DNA of 64,000 nucleotides, from contig NZ_CP094516.1 in the NCBI RefSeq assembly GCF_029909975.1, positions 5,084,001 to 5,148,000 on the forward strand, written 5' to 3'. The position numbers were made by a program, and so were the translations under genes. Shown here one piece after another: positions 45,887 through 54,128 of this stretch; within the stretch, counting starts at the first letter, position 1, and every line of letters begins with the position of its first letter. The notes beneath the pieces were generated by a model, which had not been told where the DNA came from, made no database searches, and saw nothing but the letters and a program-made list of their open reading frames with translations. This stretch comes from Bradyrhizobium sp. ISRA430. Lineage in GTDB: Bacteria > Pseudomonadota > Alphaproteobacteria > Rhizobiales > Xanthobacteraceae.

Positions 45887-46235
45887 ATTCCCATCTATCT
45901 AGGTCGGACCGGATTGCCAGTTACGATGGGCAGGGACGGCCGATCCCGCAATGGGCGTGACCATTACTTCGCGTTTCTTAGTAAACGATGACTCAGATTG
46001 TCCGAAATTCATGCTTCTTCCAAATCGCTAACACGATGCCGGAAAATTCGGCGATACGAAAAACTGCCCCTTAACTGTTCGTTCGGAATTGGACTTCGTT
46101 TACCCTCTATTTCATCGACGAATTTGAATTAAATCCCTAGCCTTACATCACAAGCAAAGATGGTCGGATGATCGCGATGTGCATCGCCAATGATGCCGGG
46201 CGATCTCGAACGACGAAATGGAGAGGCGGACGAGC
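45887..46235. promoter_or_regulatory. Divergent control region of the carrier-protein cluster
   Basis: 349 bases between divergent start codons, clearly richer in A and T than the neighbouring DNA (for example around 45965-46145). Promoters for both the ACP gene and the 46236 operon must lie here. I cannot identify reliable -35/-10 boxes or an operator, and it holds no repeat family seen elsewhere. Confidence 0.5.
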
Positions 46236-47456
46236 ATGAACGTGCGTGAAGCGGTCCTTCAGCCTGTCGGCGAGGCGCAAGCGAGCTTTCTCGAACAAGG
46301 TCCCTCGCTGGTCGAACGCGCGGCCAAGACCGCCGCGGTGGCCGCCGCCGATGCCGAGGGCGTCGATCGCGACGCCCGCTTCCCTCACAAGGCGTTCGAA
46401 ATGGCACGCGAGCAGAAGCTGCTCGGCGTCATGATCCCGGTCGAATTCGGCGGGCTCGGTGCTTCGATCTACGACGTCACCGACATCTGCTACACGCTCG
46501 GGCGCGCCTGCGCCTCGACCGCGATGATCTACGCGATGCATCAGACCAAGGTCGCCTGCGTCATCAGGCACGGCCACGGCATCCCCTGGATGGAGACCAT
46601 GATGCGCCGCGTCGCCCGCGACCAGTGGCTGCTCGCCTCCTCCACCACGGAAGGTCAGAACGGCGGCAACATCCGCGCCAGCGCAGCCGCGGTCGACAAT
46701 GCCGGCGACACCGTTACGCTCGTGCGTGACGCCACCGTGATCTCCTACGGCGCCGAGGCCGACGGCCTCGTTACCATTGCCCGCCGCGCCACCGAGGCCG
46801 TCGCATCCGACCAGGTGCTGCTGGCGCTCGCCAAGGACGACTATTCGCTGAAGCGGACGCTGGGCTGGGAAACACTCGGCATGCGCGGCACCTGCTCGAC
46901 CGGCTTCGAGCTGAAGGTGGACTGCCCCGCCGATCGCGTCTTCCCCGAGTCCTATGACAAGATCCACGCCCAGACCATGACCCCGTTCGCGCATCTGTGC
47001 TGGTCGTCGGCCTGGGCCGGCATTGCCGCCGCGGCCGTGACGCGCGCGCAGGCATTCATCCGCAAGGCGGCACGCGGCGCGGGCGGGCAGATGCCGCCGG
47101 CGGCGGCGCACTTCACCGCCGCGAAAATGTCGCTCGCCAAGCTGCGCGCGCTGATCGCCGCCAATGTCGATGCTTTCGCGCGCGCCGAGCATGACGAGCG
47201 CGCCCTCGGCTCGCTCGATTTCCAGTCGTCGATCACGCTCCTGAAGGTCCAGGCCTCCGAGCTCGCGGTCGAGACCGTGATGCACGCGATGCGCACGACC
47301 GGGCTGTCGGGCTATCGCAACGATGGCGAATTCACCATGGGCCGCCATCTGCGCGACGTGCTGTCGTCGCCGATCATGATCAACAACGACCGCATCCTCG
47401 CAAACGCTGCGACGGCGACGCTGATGAGCGGCGTGCCGATGAGCCTTCGCGACTGA
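46236..47456 (+). CDS. Acyl-CoA dehydrogenase-like flavoprotein of the carrier-protein cluster
   Basis: 406 residues from the ATG at 46236 (an ATG at 46218 is in frame). It has the acyl-CoA dehydrogenase fold: LLGVMIPVEFGGLGASIYDV, WLLASSTTEGQNGGNIRAS (binding loop) and a C-terminal helical domain ending SGYRNDGEFTMGRHLRDVLS. It belongs to the divergent type-2 C-terminal group rather than the beta-oxidation enzymes, and I see no standard catalytic glutamate motif. Its position, between a carrier protein and an amino acid ligase, suggests it oxidises the carrier-bound aminoacyl group; that is inference. Confidence 0.85.
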   Translation: MNVREAVLQPVGEAQASFLEQGPSLVERAAKTAAVAAADAEGVDRDARFPHKAFEMAREQKLLGVMIPVEFGGLGASIYDVTDICYTLGRACASTAMIYAMHQTKVACVIRHGHGIPWMETMMRRVARDQWLLASSTTEGQNGGNIRASAAAVDNAGDTVTLVRDATVISYGAEADGLVTIARRATEAVASDQVLLALAKDDYSLKRTLGWETLGMRGTCSTGFELKVDCPADRVFPESYDKIHAQTMTPFAHLCWSSAWAGIAAAAVTRAQAFIRKAARGAGGQMPPAAAHFTAAKMSLAKLRALIAANVDAFARAEHDERALGSLDFQSSITLLKVQASELAVETVMHAMRTTGLSGYRNDGEFTMGRHLRDVLSSPIMINNDRILANAATATLMSGVPMSLRD

Positions 47457-47489
47457 CAAGAACAATTGCAGATAGCAGGAATCGCAAAC

Positions 47490-48470
47490 ATGAACATTGC
47501 CGTTCTCCCCAACGCGCCCGAGACCGCGCCGCAACTTGCCGATCCGCTCGATCATCTCGCTGATGTCCTGTTCCATCGCATGGGCTCGGACGGCGTCTAC
47601 GCCCGTACCGCGCTCTATGAGGATGTCGTAGAGCGGCTCGCCGCGCTGATAACTCGGCACCGCGAAGCAGGCACGGAGGTGATGCGCTTTCCCCCGGTGA
47701 TGAGCCGCGCCCAGCTCGAGAAGTCCGGCTACCTCAAGAGCTTTCCGAACCTGCTCGGCTGCGTCTGCGGCCTGCACGGCACCGAACGCGAGATCAACGC
47801 TGCGGTAAGCCGGTTCGACGCCGGCGGCGACTGGACCACCTCGCTATCCCCGGCCGATCTCGTGCTGTCGCCCGCCGCCTGCTATCCCGTCTATCCGATC
47901 GCGGCGAGCCGGGGGCAGCTCCCGAAGGGCGGCCTGCGCTTCGACGTTGCCGCCGACTGCTTCCGCCGCGAGCCGTCGCGCCATCTCGACCGGCTGCAAT
48001 CGTTCCGCATGCGTGAATATGTCTGCATCGGCACGCCCAATGACGTCGCCGACTTCCGCGAGCGCTGGATGGTGCGGGCGCAGGCGATCGCCCGCGACCT
48101 CGGCCTGACCTTCCGCGTCGACTATGCCAGCGATCCCTTCTTCGGCCGCGTCGGCCAGATGAAGGCGGTGAGCCAGAAGCAGCAGCAGCTCAAGTTCGAG
48201 CTCCTGATTCCGCTGCGTTCGGAAGAGCAGCCAACCGCCTGCATGAGCTTCAACTATCATCGCGAGCATTTCGGCACGACCTGGGGCATCCGGGATGCCA
48301 ATGGCGAGCCCGCTCACACCGGCTGCGTCGCCTTCGGCATGGACCGGCTCGCCGTCGCCATGTTCCACACCCACGGCACCGATCTCTCCGCCTGGCCCGC
48401 CAAGGTGCGGGATATCCTGGGCATGCAGCCGCACGTTCCGGCCGATGCCCATGGCGAGGGCTGGCGCTAA
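47490..48470 (+). CDS. Amino acid:[carrier protein] ligase (truncated class II seryl-tRNA synthetase homologue)
   Basis: 326 residues from the ATG at 47490. It matches the atypical SerRS-like family that lacks the tRNA-binding domain and loads an amino acid on a carrier protein. The class II motif 2 region is DCFRREPSRHLDRLQSFRMR and motif 3 is GCVAFGMDRLAVAMF. Cys131 (in AACYPVYP), Glu176 (in MREYVCI) and Cys279 (in HTGCVAFG) fall at the zinc-ligand positions I recall for the B. japonicum enzyme Bll0957, which prefers glycine. It is co-directional with the acyl-CoA dehydrogenase gene (33-base gap) and near a dedicated ACP. Confidence 0.94.
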   Translation: MNIAVLPNAPETAPQLADPLDHLADVLFHRMGSDGVYARTALYEDVVERLAALITRHREAGTEVMRFPPVMSRAQLEKSGYLKSFPNLLGCVCGLHGTEREINAAVSRFDAGGDWTTSLSPADLVLSPAACYPVYPIAASRGQLPKGGLRFDVAADCFRREPSRHLDRLQSFRMREYVCIGTPNDVADFRERWMVRAQAIARDLGLTFRVDYASDPFFGRVGQMKAVSQKQQQLKFELLIPLRSEEQPTACMSFNYHREHFGTTWGIRDANGEPAHTGCVAFGMDRLAVAMFHTHGTDLSAWPAKVRDILGMQPHVPADAHGEGWR

Positions 48471-48507
48471 AGCAACGAGGCCGACCATTTCCACGGGCAA
48501 GACGAGC

Positions 48508-49383
48508 GTGATCCACACCAAGGTCCGATGCCGCGAGATCGCTGAGTCCGACGTCGAGGCGATCGCGGACCTGCTGACGCGCGGCTTCGTCGGCCGCTCG
48601 CGCAACTATTGGATCCAGGGCCTGCGACGGCAAGCCTTCCGCCCCGTACCGGAAGGCTATCCGCGTTTCGGCTACATGCTCGACGATGACGGCACCCCCG
48701 TCGGGGTGCTGCTGCTGATCTACACGACGCGGAAGAACGGCGAAGCGACCGCGATCCAGTGCAACCTGTCGAGCTGGTATGTCGACCCGGCGTATCGCAA
48801 CTACGCGCCGCTGCTGACCAAGATCGCGCAGCGGCACAAGGACGTGACCTATCTCAACATCAGCCCGGCGGCGTGGACCTGGCCGATCGTCGAGACGCAG
48901 GGCTTTCGTGCCTATTCCAGCGGCATGTTCTTCTCGGTGCCGGCGCTGACGCGCGCGCCGCGCTGGAGCAAGATCGAGGTGATCTCGCAGCACGTCAAGC
49001 AGATCGACGGGCTCTCCGAAGCCGAGACTGAACTGTTGAGACGGCATGCGCGCTACAATTGTCTCAGCGTGGTCTGTCGCACGCCGCAGGGCGCGTTTCC
49101 GTTCGTCCTGCAATCGGTGCGGATCCGCCGCGGCTTCATCGCGCCGCCGGCAATGCGGCTGATCTACTGCAGGAGCGCCGCGGAATACGTTGCCTGTGCC
49201 GGCCGCATCGGCCGGCTGTTGCTCCGGCTCGGCAAGATCTCGGTGATCGTCGATGCCAACGGCCCGATCCCGGGCCTGGTCGGCATCTACACCGAGCGGC
49301 GCGGCCGCAAATATTTCAAGGGCCCGCACCGGCCGAACCTCGCCGACCTCACGGACACCGAGCTCGTGCTGTACGGGCCGTGA
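48508..49383 (+). CDS. GNAT-like acyltransferase of the carrier-protein cluster
   Basis: 291 residues from a GTG at 48508; ATGs at 48445 and 48451 are in frame but overlap the ligase gene, so the start is uncertain. The N-terminal half resembles a GNAT acetyltransferase (VRCREIAESDVEAIADLLTR, then LSSWYVDPAYRNYAPLLTKI). The C-terminal half is a second, less clear alpha/beta unit (FIAPPAMRLIYCRSAAEY, ISVIVDANGPIPGLVGIYTE). It could transfer the carrier-bound aminoacyl group to an acceptor. It follows the ligase by 37 bases and is probably the last gene of the operon. Confidence 0.75.
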   Translation: MIHTKVRCREIAESDVEAIADLLTRGFVGRSRNYWIQGLRRQAFRPVPEGYPRFGYMLDDDGTPVGVLLLIYTTRKNGEATAIQCNLSSWYVDPAYRNYAPLLTKIAQRHKDVTYLNISPAAWTWPIVETQGFRAYSSGMFFSVPALTRAPRWSKIEVISQHVKQIDGLSEAETELLRRHARYNCLSVVCRTPQGAFPFVLQSVRIRRGFIAPPAMRLIYCRSAAEYVACAGRIGRLLLRLGKISVIVDANGPIPGLVGIYTERRGRKYFKGPHRPNLADLTDTELVLYGP

Positions 49384-49420
49384 GAGGGCGTAGCCAACAC
49401 GGGATGGGCAATACGCGCCT

Positions 49421-49520
49421 GTCATGCCCGGCTTGACCGGGGCATCCAGTACGCCGCGGCTTTTCCGTATTCGTCGCTGTCTCTGGAATGCTGGATCGCC
49501 CGGTCAAGCCGGGCGATGAC
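49421..49520. repeat. Palindromic repeat, GTCATGCCCGGC family, copy 1
   Basis: GTCATGCCCGGCTTGACCGG is mirrored by CCGGTCAAGCCGGGCGATGAC, with inner GGCATCCAGTA / TGCTGGATCGC. A second copy is at 50218-50317. Confidence 0.88.
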
Positions 49521-49591
49521 ACCTGCGCATGCGGCTTACGGACAAGAATGCGGACGACGTGGTAAGCTCTACCAAAGCCGGAGCGCACGCC

Positions 49592-50209
49592 ATGTCTGAC
49601 CGCAGCATGCATTGGGAGAACGTCTACGCCACCAAGGGCGAGACCGAGGTGAGCTGGTTCCAGGATTGCCCGGAGATCTCGCTCGAGATGATCCGGGCAG
49701 CAAATCCGGCTCGAGACGCCGCCATCATCGATATCGGCGGTGGTGCATCGCGACTGGCCGACTGCCTCCTGCGCGAGGGATATCGCAACCTGGCGGTGTT
49801 GGATCTCTCGGCCAATGCGCTCGACGCGGCCAAGCGACGAATCGGCACCGGCGCTGGAGCTGTCGACTGGATCGTCGTGGACGTGACGACTTGGCAGCCG
49901 GCGAAGACGTGCGACGTCTGGCATGATCGCGCGGCATTTCACTTCCTGACCGATCCGGTGGACAGGGCGGCCTATGTCGAACGCTTGCGCGCGGCCGTGG
50001 CGCCCGGCGGCCAAGTCATCATCGCCACCTTTGCGCCCGACGGTCCGGAGAAATGCAGCGGCCTGCCCGTGCAGCGGCACGACAGCGCGAGCCTCTCGGC
50101 AGAGCTCGGGCCGGAATTCGAACTCGTCGAGACCCGGCGCGAGATCCACCATACGCCGTGGAATTCGACGCAGGCGTTCCAGTTCAGCCGGTTCAGGCGG
50201 CGCAGTTAA
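49592..50209 (+). CDS. Class I SAM-dependent methyltransferase
   Basis: 205 residues from the ATG at 49592, preceded by GGAGC. Motif I is IIDIGGGASRLADCLL (residues 46-61), the acidic residue ending beta-2 is in NLAVLDLSANAL, and motif II is WIVVDVTTW. It opens MHWENVYATKGETEVSWFQ, a pattern found in a subgroup of small-molecule or thiol/metalloid methyltransferases. The substrate is not known. It is flanked by palindromic repeats on both sides and has no operon partner. Confidence 0.88.
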   Translation: MSDRSMHWENVYATKGETEVSWFQDCPEISLEMIRAANPARDAAIIDIGGGASRLADCLLREGYRNLAVLDLSANALDAAKRRIGTGAGAVDWIVVDVTTWQPAKTCDVWHDRAAFHFLTDPVDRAAYVERLRAAVAPGGQVIIATFAPDGPEKCSGLPVQRHDSASLSAELGPEFELVETRREIHHTPWNSTQAFQFSRFRRRS

Positions 50210-50217
50210 AGACGCAT

Positions 50218-50317
50218 GTCATGCCCGCGAAGGCGGGGCATCCAGTACGCCGCGGCTTCTCAATGGACGACGAACGTCTCTGGAATACTGGATCGCCCGA
50301 TCAAGTCAGGCGATGAC
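50218..50317. repeat. Palindromic repeat, GTCATGCCCGGC family, copy 2
   Basis: GTCATGCCCGCGAAGGCGGG at the left and TCAAGTCAGGCGATGAC at the right; the arms are partly decayed against each other. The inner CATCCAGTACGCCGCGGCTT is shared exactly with copy 1. Confidence 0.82.
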
Positions 50318-50350
50318 AGTGCAGAGATCGGTACGTATATGCCCCAACCT

Positions 50351-50431
50351 CGTCATTGCGAGCGCAGCGAAGCAATCAAGGCTGCCCCCGCGGAAAGACT
50401 CTGGATTGCTTCGCTGCGCTCGCAATGACGG
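50351..50431. repeat. Palindromic repeat, ATTGCGAG family, copy 4
   Basis: CGTCATTGCGAGCGCAGCGA at the left is mirrored by CTTCGCTGCGCTCGCAATGACG at the right, with inner arms GCAATCAAGG / CTGGATTGC. It abuts the stop of the aminotransferase pseudogene. Confidence 0.9.
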
Positions 50432-50448
50432 AGCGTGTGCAGACCAGC

Positions 50449-51334
50449 CTATGCTGCCAGCTTCACCGCGTGCGCAAAGTCCCAATAGAGCTTGCGCGCT
50501 TTGGTGTAGAATGGGCCCGGCTTCAGCTCACGATCATCGATGCGGATGACCGGGGCGACCTTGGCGAAATTGCCGGTGGAGAAGATCTCGTCGGCGGTGA
50601 CGAAGTCGGAATAGCGCAGCGTCTTCTCGACCACCGTGACGCCGTCGGCGCGCAGCAGGCCGATGACGCGCTGGCGCGTGATGCCATTCAGGAACGTGCC
50701 GTTCGGCACCGGCGTATAGACCACGCCGTCCTTGGCCATGAACACGTTGGAATTGCCGAACTCGGCGACGTTGCCGAGCATGTCGAGCATCAGCGCGTTC
50801 TGGAAGCCGCGCGAGGCGGCTTCCGCCAGTGCCCGCGAATTGTTCGGATAGAGACAGGCGGCCTTCGCCTCGACCGGGGCACATTCCGCGGTGGGTCTGC
50901 GGAACGGCGACAGCGTGATGGCGTTGCCGACGGGTTTCGGCATCGGCGCCTCGTAGATGCACAGGCACCAGTTGGTGGTCTCGGGATCGAACAAGACCCC
51001 ACCGCCGGAACCGTTCTGCGCCCAATACATCGGGCGGATGTAGAGCTCCGCATTCGGCGCAAAGCGCGCCAGCCCATCGCGCGCGAGCGCGAGCCAGGTG
51101 TCGGTATCGACCATCGGCTTCAGGCCGAAATTGATCGCAGATTGATTGGCACGGGCGACGTGGCGGTCGAGATCGGGCGCAACGCCCTCGAACGCGCGCG
51201 CCGTCGAACACGACCGAGCCGAGCCAGGCCGCATGCGTGCGCGGCCCCATCATCGGCACGTTGCCGTCGTGCCATTTGCCTTCGAAGAAGGTCCAGCTCG
51301 GAGAATACTCGATGGGCTTCTTGATCTCGGCCAT
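50449..51334 (-). pseudogene. Branched-chain amino acid aminotransferase (class IV PLP), interrupted by a frameshift
   Basis: The first 51 or so codons from the ATG at 51334 read MAEIKKPIEYSPSWTFFEGK onward to AWLGSVVFDGAR. The frame is then lost in a CG-dinucleotide run at 51193-51201. The rest of the protein continues in another frame as AFEGVAPDLDRHVARANQSA to the stop at 50449. The family expects GARAFEGV; restoring two bases (one CG unit) repairs the frame and gives 295 residues. The PLP lysine is in VEAKAACLYPNN, followed by GNVAEFGNSNVFM. Functions would be transamination of Leu/Ile/Val or related substrates. It may be a real null mutation, slippage variation or a sequencing error. Confidence 0.85.
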
Positions 51335-51509
51335 GACCGGCCTCCCCTTGGCGTGATGCCGCATTATGCCACGACTATGGTGCCCGATTCCTAAACGATT
51401 TCCTGCGGGGAGCTACTGTGCATCTTCCACGAGGGGGAAGGAAGAGACGTGGGCGATTGCACGATTTCGCAGTATTATCTGCACGTCGACTGTCGTTAAC
51501 CGGTGCCCC

Positions 51510-52445
51510 ATGCCGCTCGATCCGCTCGCGAAGCGTTTGTTGACCATGATGGCCGCGGCCGCGCCGCAGGCGCGGAGCCGGCCGAGCGTCGAGGCGCGGC
51601 GACAGTCGCTGGCGAAGCTGATGCAGTTCGCGCGCGCCGAGGCGCCGGATGTGACGACGTCCGACGGGGTACTCCCCGGTCCGGGCGGCAACCTCCCCTA
51701 TCGGCTCTACACGCCCGCGAACGCGGGCGAGCGCGCGCCGGGGTTTGTGTTCTTCCACGGCGGCGGGTTGGTCGCCGGCAGCATTTCGACACACGACCGC
51801 ATTGCCGCGGCGCTTGCGCATGCGACCGGCTGCCGGCTGGTCTCGGTCGATTACCGGCTCGCACCCGAACATCAATTCCCCGCCGCCGTCGACGACGCCA
51901 TCGCCTCGACCGAATGGGTCGCGCGAGAGGCGTCGTCGCTCGGCATCGACGCCGAGCGGCTCGTGGTCGGCGGCGATTCCGCCGGCGCCACGCTCGCGGC
52001 GATCGTCTGCCAGGAGGCGCTGCAGAACGCCGGCCTCTCGATCATCGCGCAATGCCTGATCTGCCCTGTGCTGGATTTCGAAGAGACGTCACCTTCGCGC
52101 GAGGCGTTTGCCGAAGGGCACCTGATCGACCGCGTCACGATCGAAGCCGACCTCGCCGACTATCTGCCGGACGGCATCAACACCGCCGATCCCCGCATCT
52201 CGCCGCTACGCGCAACGCGGCTCGTCGGCCTTGCTCCAGCGATCATCCACACCGCCGAGTTCGATCCGATGCGCGACGAAGGCAATGCCTATGCGCACAA
52301 GCTGCTCGCCGCGGGCGTCACGGTCGAGCATGTCTGCCACGACGGCATGGTTCACAATTTCCACGCCATGGGCGCGATCCTGCCGCAGGCGCAGCTCGTG
52401 CTGTCGCAGATCGGCGAGCAGGTGCGGCGCGCGGTTGGCGGGTGA
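51510..52445 (+). CDS. Alpha/beta hydrolase, hormone-sensitive-lipase family (esterase)
   Basis: 311 residues from the ATG at 51510 (MPLDPLAKRLLTMMAAAAPQ). The HSL oxyanion motif H-G-G-G is in FVFFHGGGLVAGS, the nucleophile serine is in VVGGDSAGATLAA, the acid is in AEFDPMRDEGNAYA, and the histidine is in CHDGMVHNFHAMG. It hydrolyses short-chain esters or lactones. It is a single gene followed by a palindromic repeat. Confidence 0.92.
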   Translation: MPLDPLAKRLLTMMAAAAPQARSRPSVEARRQSLAKLMQFARAEAPDVTTSDGVLPGPGGNLPYRLYTPANAGERAPGFVFFHGGGLVAGSISTHDRIAAALAHATGCRLVSVDYRLAPEHQFPAAVDDAIASTEWVAREASSLGIDAERLVVGGDSAGATLAAIVCQEALQNAGLSIIAQCLICPVLDFEETSPSREAFAEGHLIDRVTIEADLADYLPDGINTADPRISPLRATRLVGLAPAIIHTAEFDPMRDEGNAYAHKLLAAGVTVEHVCHDGMVHNFHAMGAILPQAQLVLSQIGEQVRRAVGG

Positions 52446-52456
52446 GGTGCTTCTTA

Positions 52457-52602
52457 CCCTCTCCCCTTGTGGGAGAGGGTGGCTTCGCGAAGCGAAGCCG
52501 GGTGAGGGGTATCTCTCCGCAAATTCGATAGAGGTTACTCTGCGGAGACAGACCCCTCATCCGGCGCTTCGCCGCCACCTTCTCCCACAAGGGGAGAAGG
52601 GA
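52457..52602. repeat. Long palindromic repeat, CTCTCCCC(T)TGTGGGAGAG variant
   Basis: CCTCTCCCCTTGTGGGAGAG at the left is mirrored by TTCTCCCACAAGGGGAGAAG at the right. GGCTTCGCGAAGCGAAGCCG and TCTCCGC / GCGGAGA pairs lie inside. It has the same plan as the elements at 8114, 11094 and 16074. Confidence 0.87.
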
Positions 52603-52715
52603 AGAAACACCGCCTAAGCGATAACCATCACGAGCAACGCTTACAAATTCGACTCAAATTTTCGCCAATTCGGCAGCAACCGTTAGGGTTACTTCCTCGA
52701 TCTCTAGGCGAATTA

Positions 52716-52759
52716 TTGTCCGCTTTACCACCCGCCTCTAACACGAGGACGGCGGACAA
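52716..52759 (+). promoter_or_regulatory. Structured leader upstream of the methionine synthesis genes
   Basis: TTGTCCGC (52716-52723) pairs perfectly with GCGGACAA (52752-52759). Within it CGCCTC (52733-52738) pairs with GAGGACG (52745-52751) around a single bulged A and a six-base loop, leaving nine unpaired bases on one side. It ends 55 bases before the metY start. It does not match the SAM-II core I remember, and it is not a palindromic repeat seen elsewhere here. A regulatory RNA role is a guess from position and pairing. Confidence 0.4.
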
Positions 52760-52814
52760 CGCACATCCCTCACTCAGGCCAATAAGTGCGGCCCGCCCCA
52801 CTCGGAGGTGGACG

Positions 52815-54116
52815 ATGCGCAACGAGACGATCGCTATTCACGCCGGCTACGAACCCGAAGCCACCACGCACGCAGTCGCCGTGCCGATCTATCAAACCGC
52901 AGCCTACGCCTTCGACAGCGCCGATCACGGCGCAGCGCTCTTCAATCTCGAGGCTGAAGGCTTTCGCTACAGCCGCATCGCCAATCCGACCAGCGCGGTG
53001 CTCGAGAAACGCATCAGCCAACTCGAAGGCGGCGTCGGTGCGCTCGCGGTCGCGACCGGCCAGGCCGCCTTGCATTTCGCTTTCGTCAACGTCGCCGATC
53101 ACGGTGGCAACATCGTCTCCGTGCCACAGCTCTACGGCACCACCCACACGCTGCTCTCCCACATCCTGCCGCGTCAGGGCATTACGGGCCGCTTCGCCGA
53201 GAGCGACAAGCCGGAGGCCATTGCAAAGCTGATCGACGAGAATACCCGCGCGGTGTTCGCCGAAACGATCGGCAATCCTGCCGGCAATGTCTGCGACATC
53301 GAGGCGCTCGCCAGAATCGCGCATGCGCATGGCGTGCCACTGATCGTCGACAATACGGTTGCGACCCCGATCCTGCTCAAGCCGTTCGACTACGGCGCCG
53401 ACATCGCCGTGCATTCGCTGACCAAGTTTTTGGGCGGCCATGGCACGACGCTCGGCGGCGCCATCGTCGATTCCGGAAATTTCCCGTGGGCCAAGCACGC
53501 CGACCGCTTCCCGGCCTACAACAAGCCGGACGCTTCCTATCACGGCCTCGTCTATGCCGAGCGGTTCGGCCGGACCGCCTATATCGAGCGCGCGCGCAGC
53601 GTCTATCAGCGCACCATGGGCGCGGTGCTGTCGCCATTCAACGCGTTCCTGCTGCTCCAGGGCATCGAGACGGTGGCGCTGCGCATGGAACGCCACGTCG
53701 AGAACGCTCGCAAGGTTGCGGAATTCTTGCGTGCGGACCCGCGCGTCGCCTGGGTCAACTACGCGGGTTTCCCCGATAGCCCCTATTACCCGCTGGTGCA
53801 AAAATATCTGAACGGCAACGCCTCCTCGCTGTTCACCTTCGGTATCAAGGGCGGCATGGAAGCCGGCAAGGCTTTCTATGATGCGCTGAAGCTGATCACG
53901 CGCCTCGTCAATATCGGCGATGCCAAGTCGCTCGCCTGCCATCCGGCCTCGACTACGCACCGGCAGATGTCGGCCGAGCAGCAGCGCACGGCGGGCGTAC
54001 TGCCGGAGACGATCCGCCTCTCGATCGGCATCGAGCATGCCGCCGATATCATCGAGGACATCGACCAGGCGCTGGAAAAGGCCTGCGCGTCGGTGCGCCT
54101 TCAGGCCGCGGAGTAG
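52815..54116 (+). CDS. metY: O-acetyl/O-succinylhomoserine sulfhydrylase (aminocarboxypropyltransferase)
   Basis: 433 residues from the ATG at 52815, with GGAGGTG at 52804-52810. It is a full-length Cys/Met metabolism PLP enzyme: TIAIHAGYEPEATTHAVAVP, the substrate-site RYSRIANPTSAVLEKRI, the PLP-binding lysine in IAVHSLTKFLGGHGTTLGG and the C-terminal LVNIGDAKSLACHPASTTH. It makes homocysteine from an activated homoserine and sulfide. The gene 12 bases downstream encodes the enzyme that supplies activated homoserine, so the pair is a compact methionine operon. Confidence 0.94.
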   Translation: MRNETIAIHAGYEPEATTHAVAVPIYQTAAYAFDSADHGAALFNLEAEGFRYSRIANPTSAVLEKRISQLEGGVGALAVATGQAALHFAFVNVADHGGNIVSVPQLYGTTHTLLSHILPRQGITGRFAESDKPEAIAKLIDENTRAVFAETIGNPAGNVCDIEALARIAHAHGVPLIVDNTVATPILLKPFDYGADIAVHSLTKFLGGHGTTLGGAIVDSGNFPWAKHADRFPAYNKPDASYHGLVYAERFGRTAYIERARSVYQRTMGAVLSPFNAFLLLQGIETVALRMERHVENARKVAEFLRADPRVAWVNYAGFPDSPYYPLVQKYLNGNASSLFTFGIKGGMEAGKAFYDALKLITRLVNIGDAKSLACHPASTTHRQMSAEQQRTAGVLPETIRLSIGIEHAADIIEDIDQALEKACASVRLQAAE

Positions 54117-54128
54117 GCGACGGCGCCG

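Noticed and set aside
46236..49383. Ordinary beta-oxidation operon with a stray seryl-tRNA synthetase
   Set aside because: The ligase lacks the N-terminal tRNA-binding arm, is only 326 residues and has the atypical Cys/Glu/Cys zinc site; a non-housekeeping ACP is divergent from it.
51193..51201. Programmed ribosomal frameshift in the aminotransferase gene
   Set aside because: The run is CG-alternating with no slippery heptamer or downstream stem of the usual type, and the family elsewhere is read in one frame. A two-base loss is the simpler reading.
52606..52814. SAM-II riboswitch upstream of metY
   Set aside because: I looked for the GCTAAA-type conserved core and the compact pseudoknot and could not find them. 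Only a hairpin of unknown type is reported.
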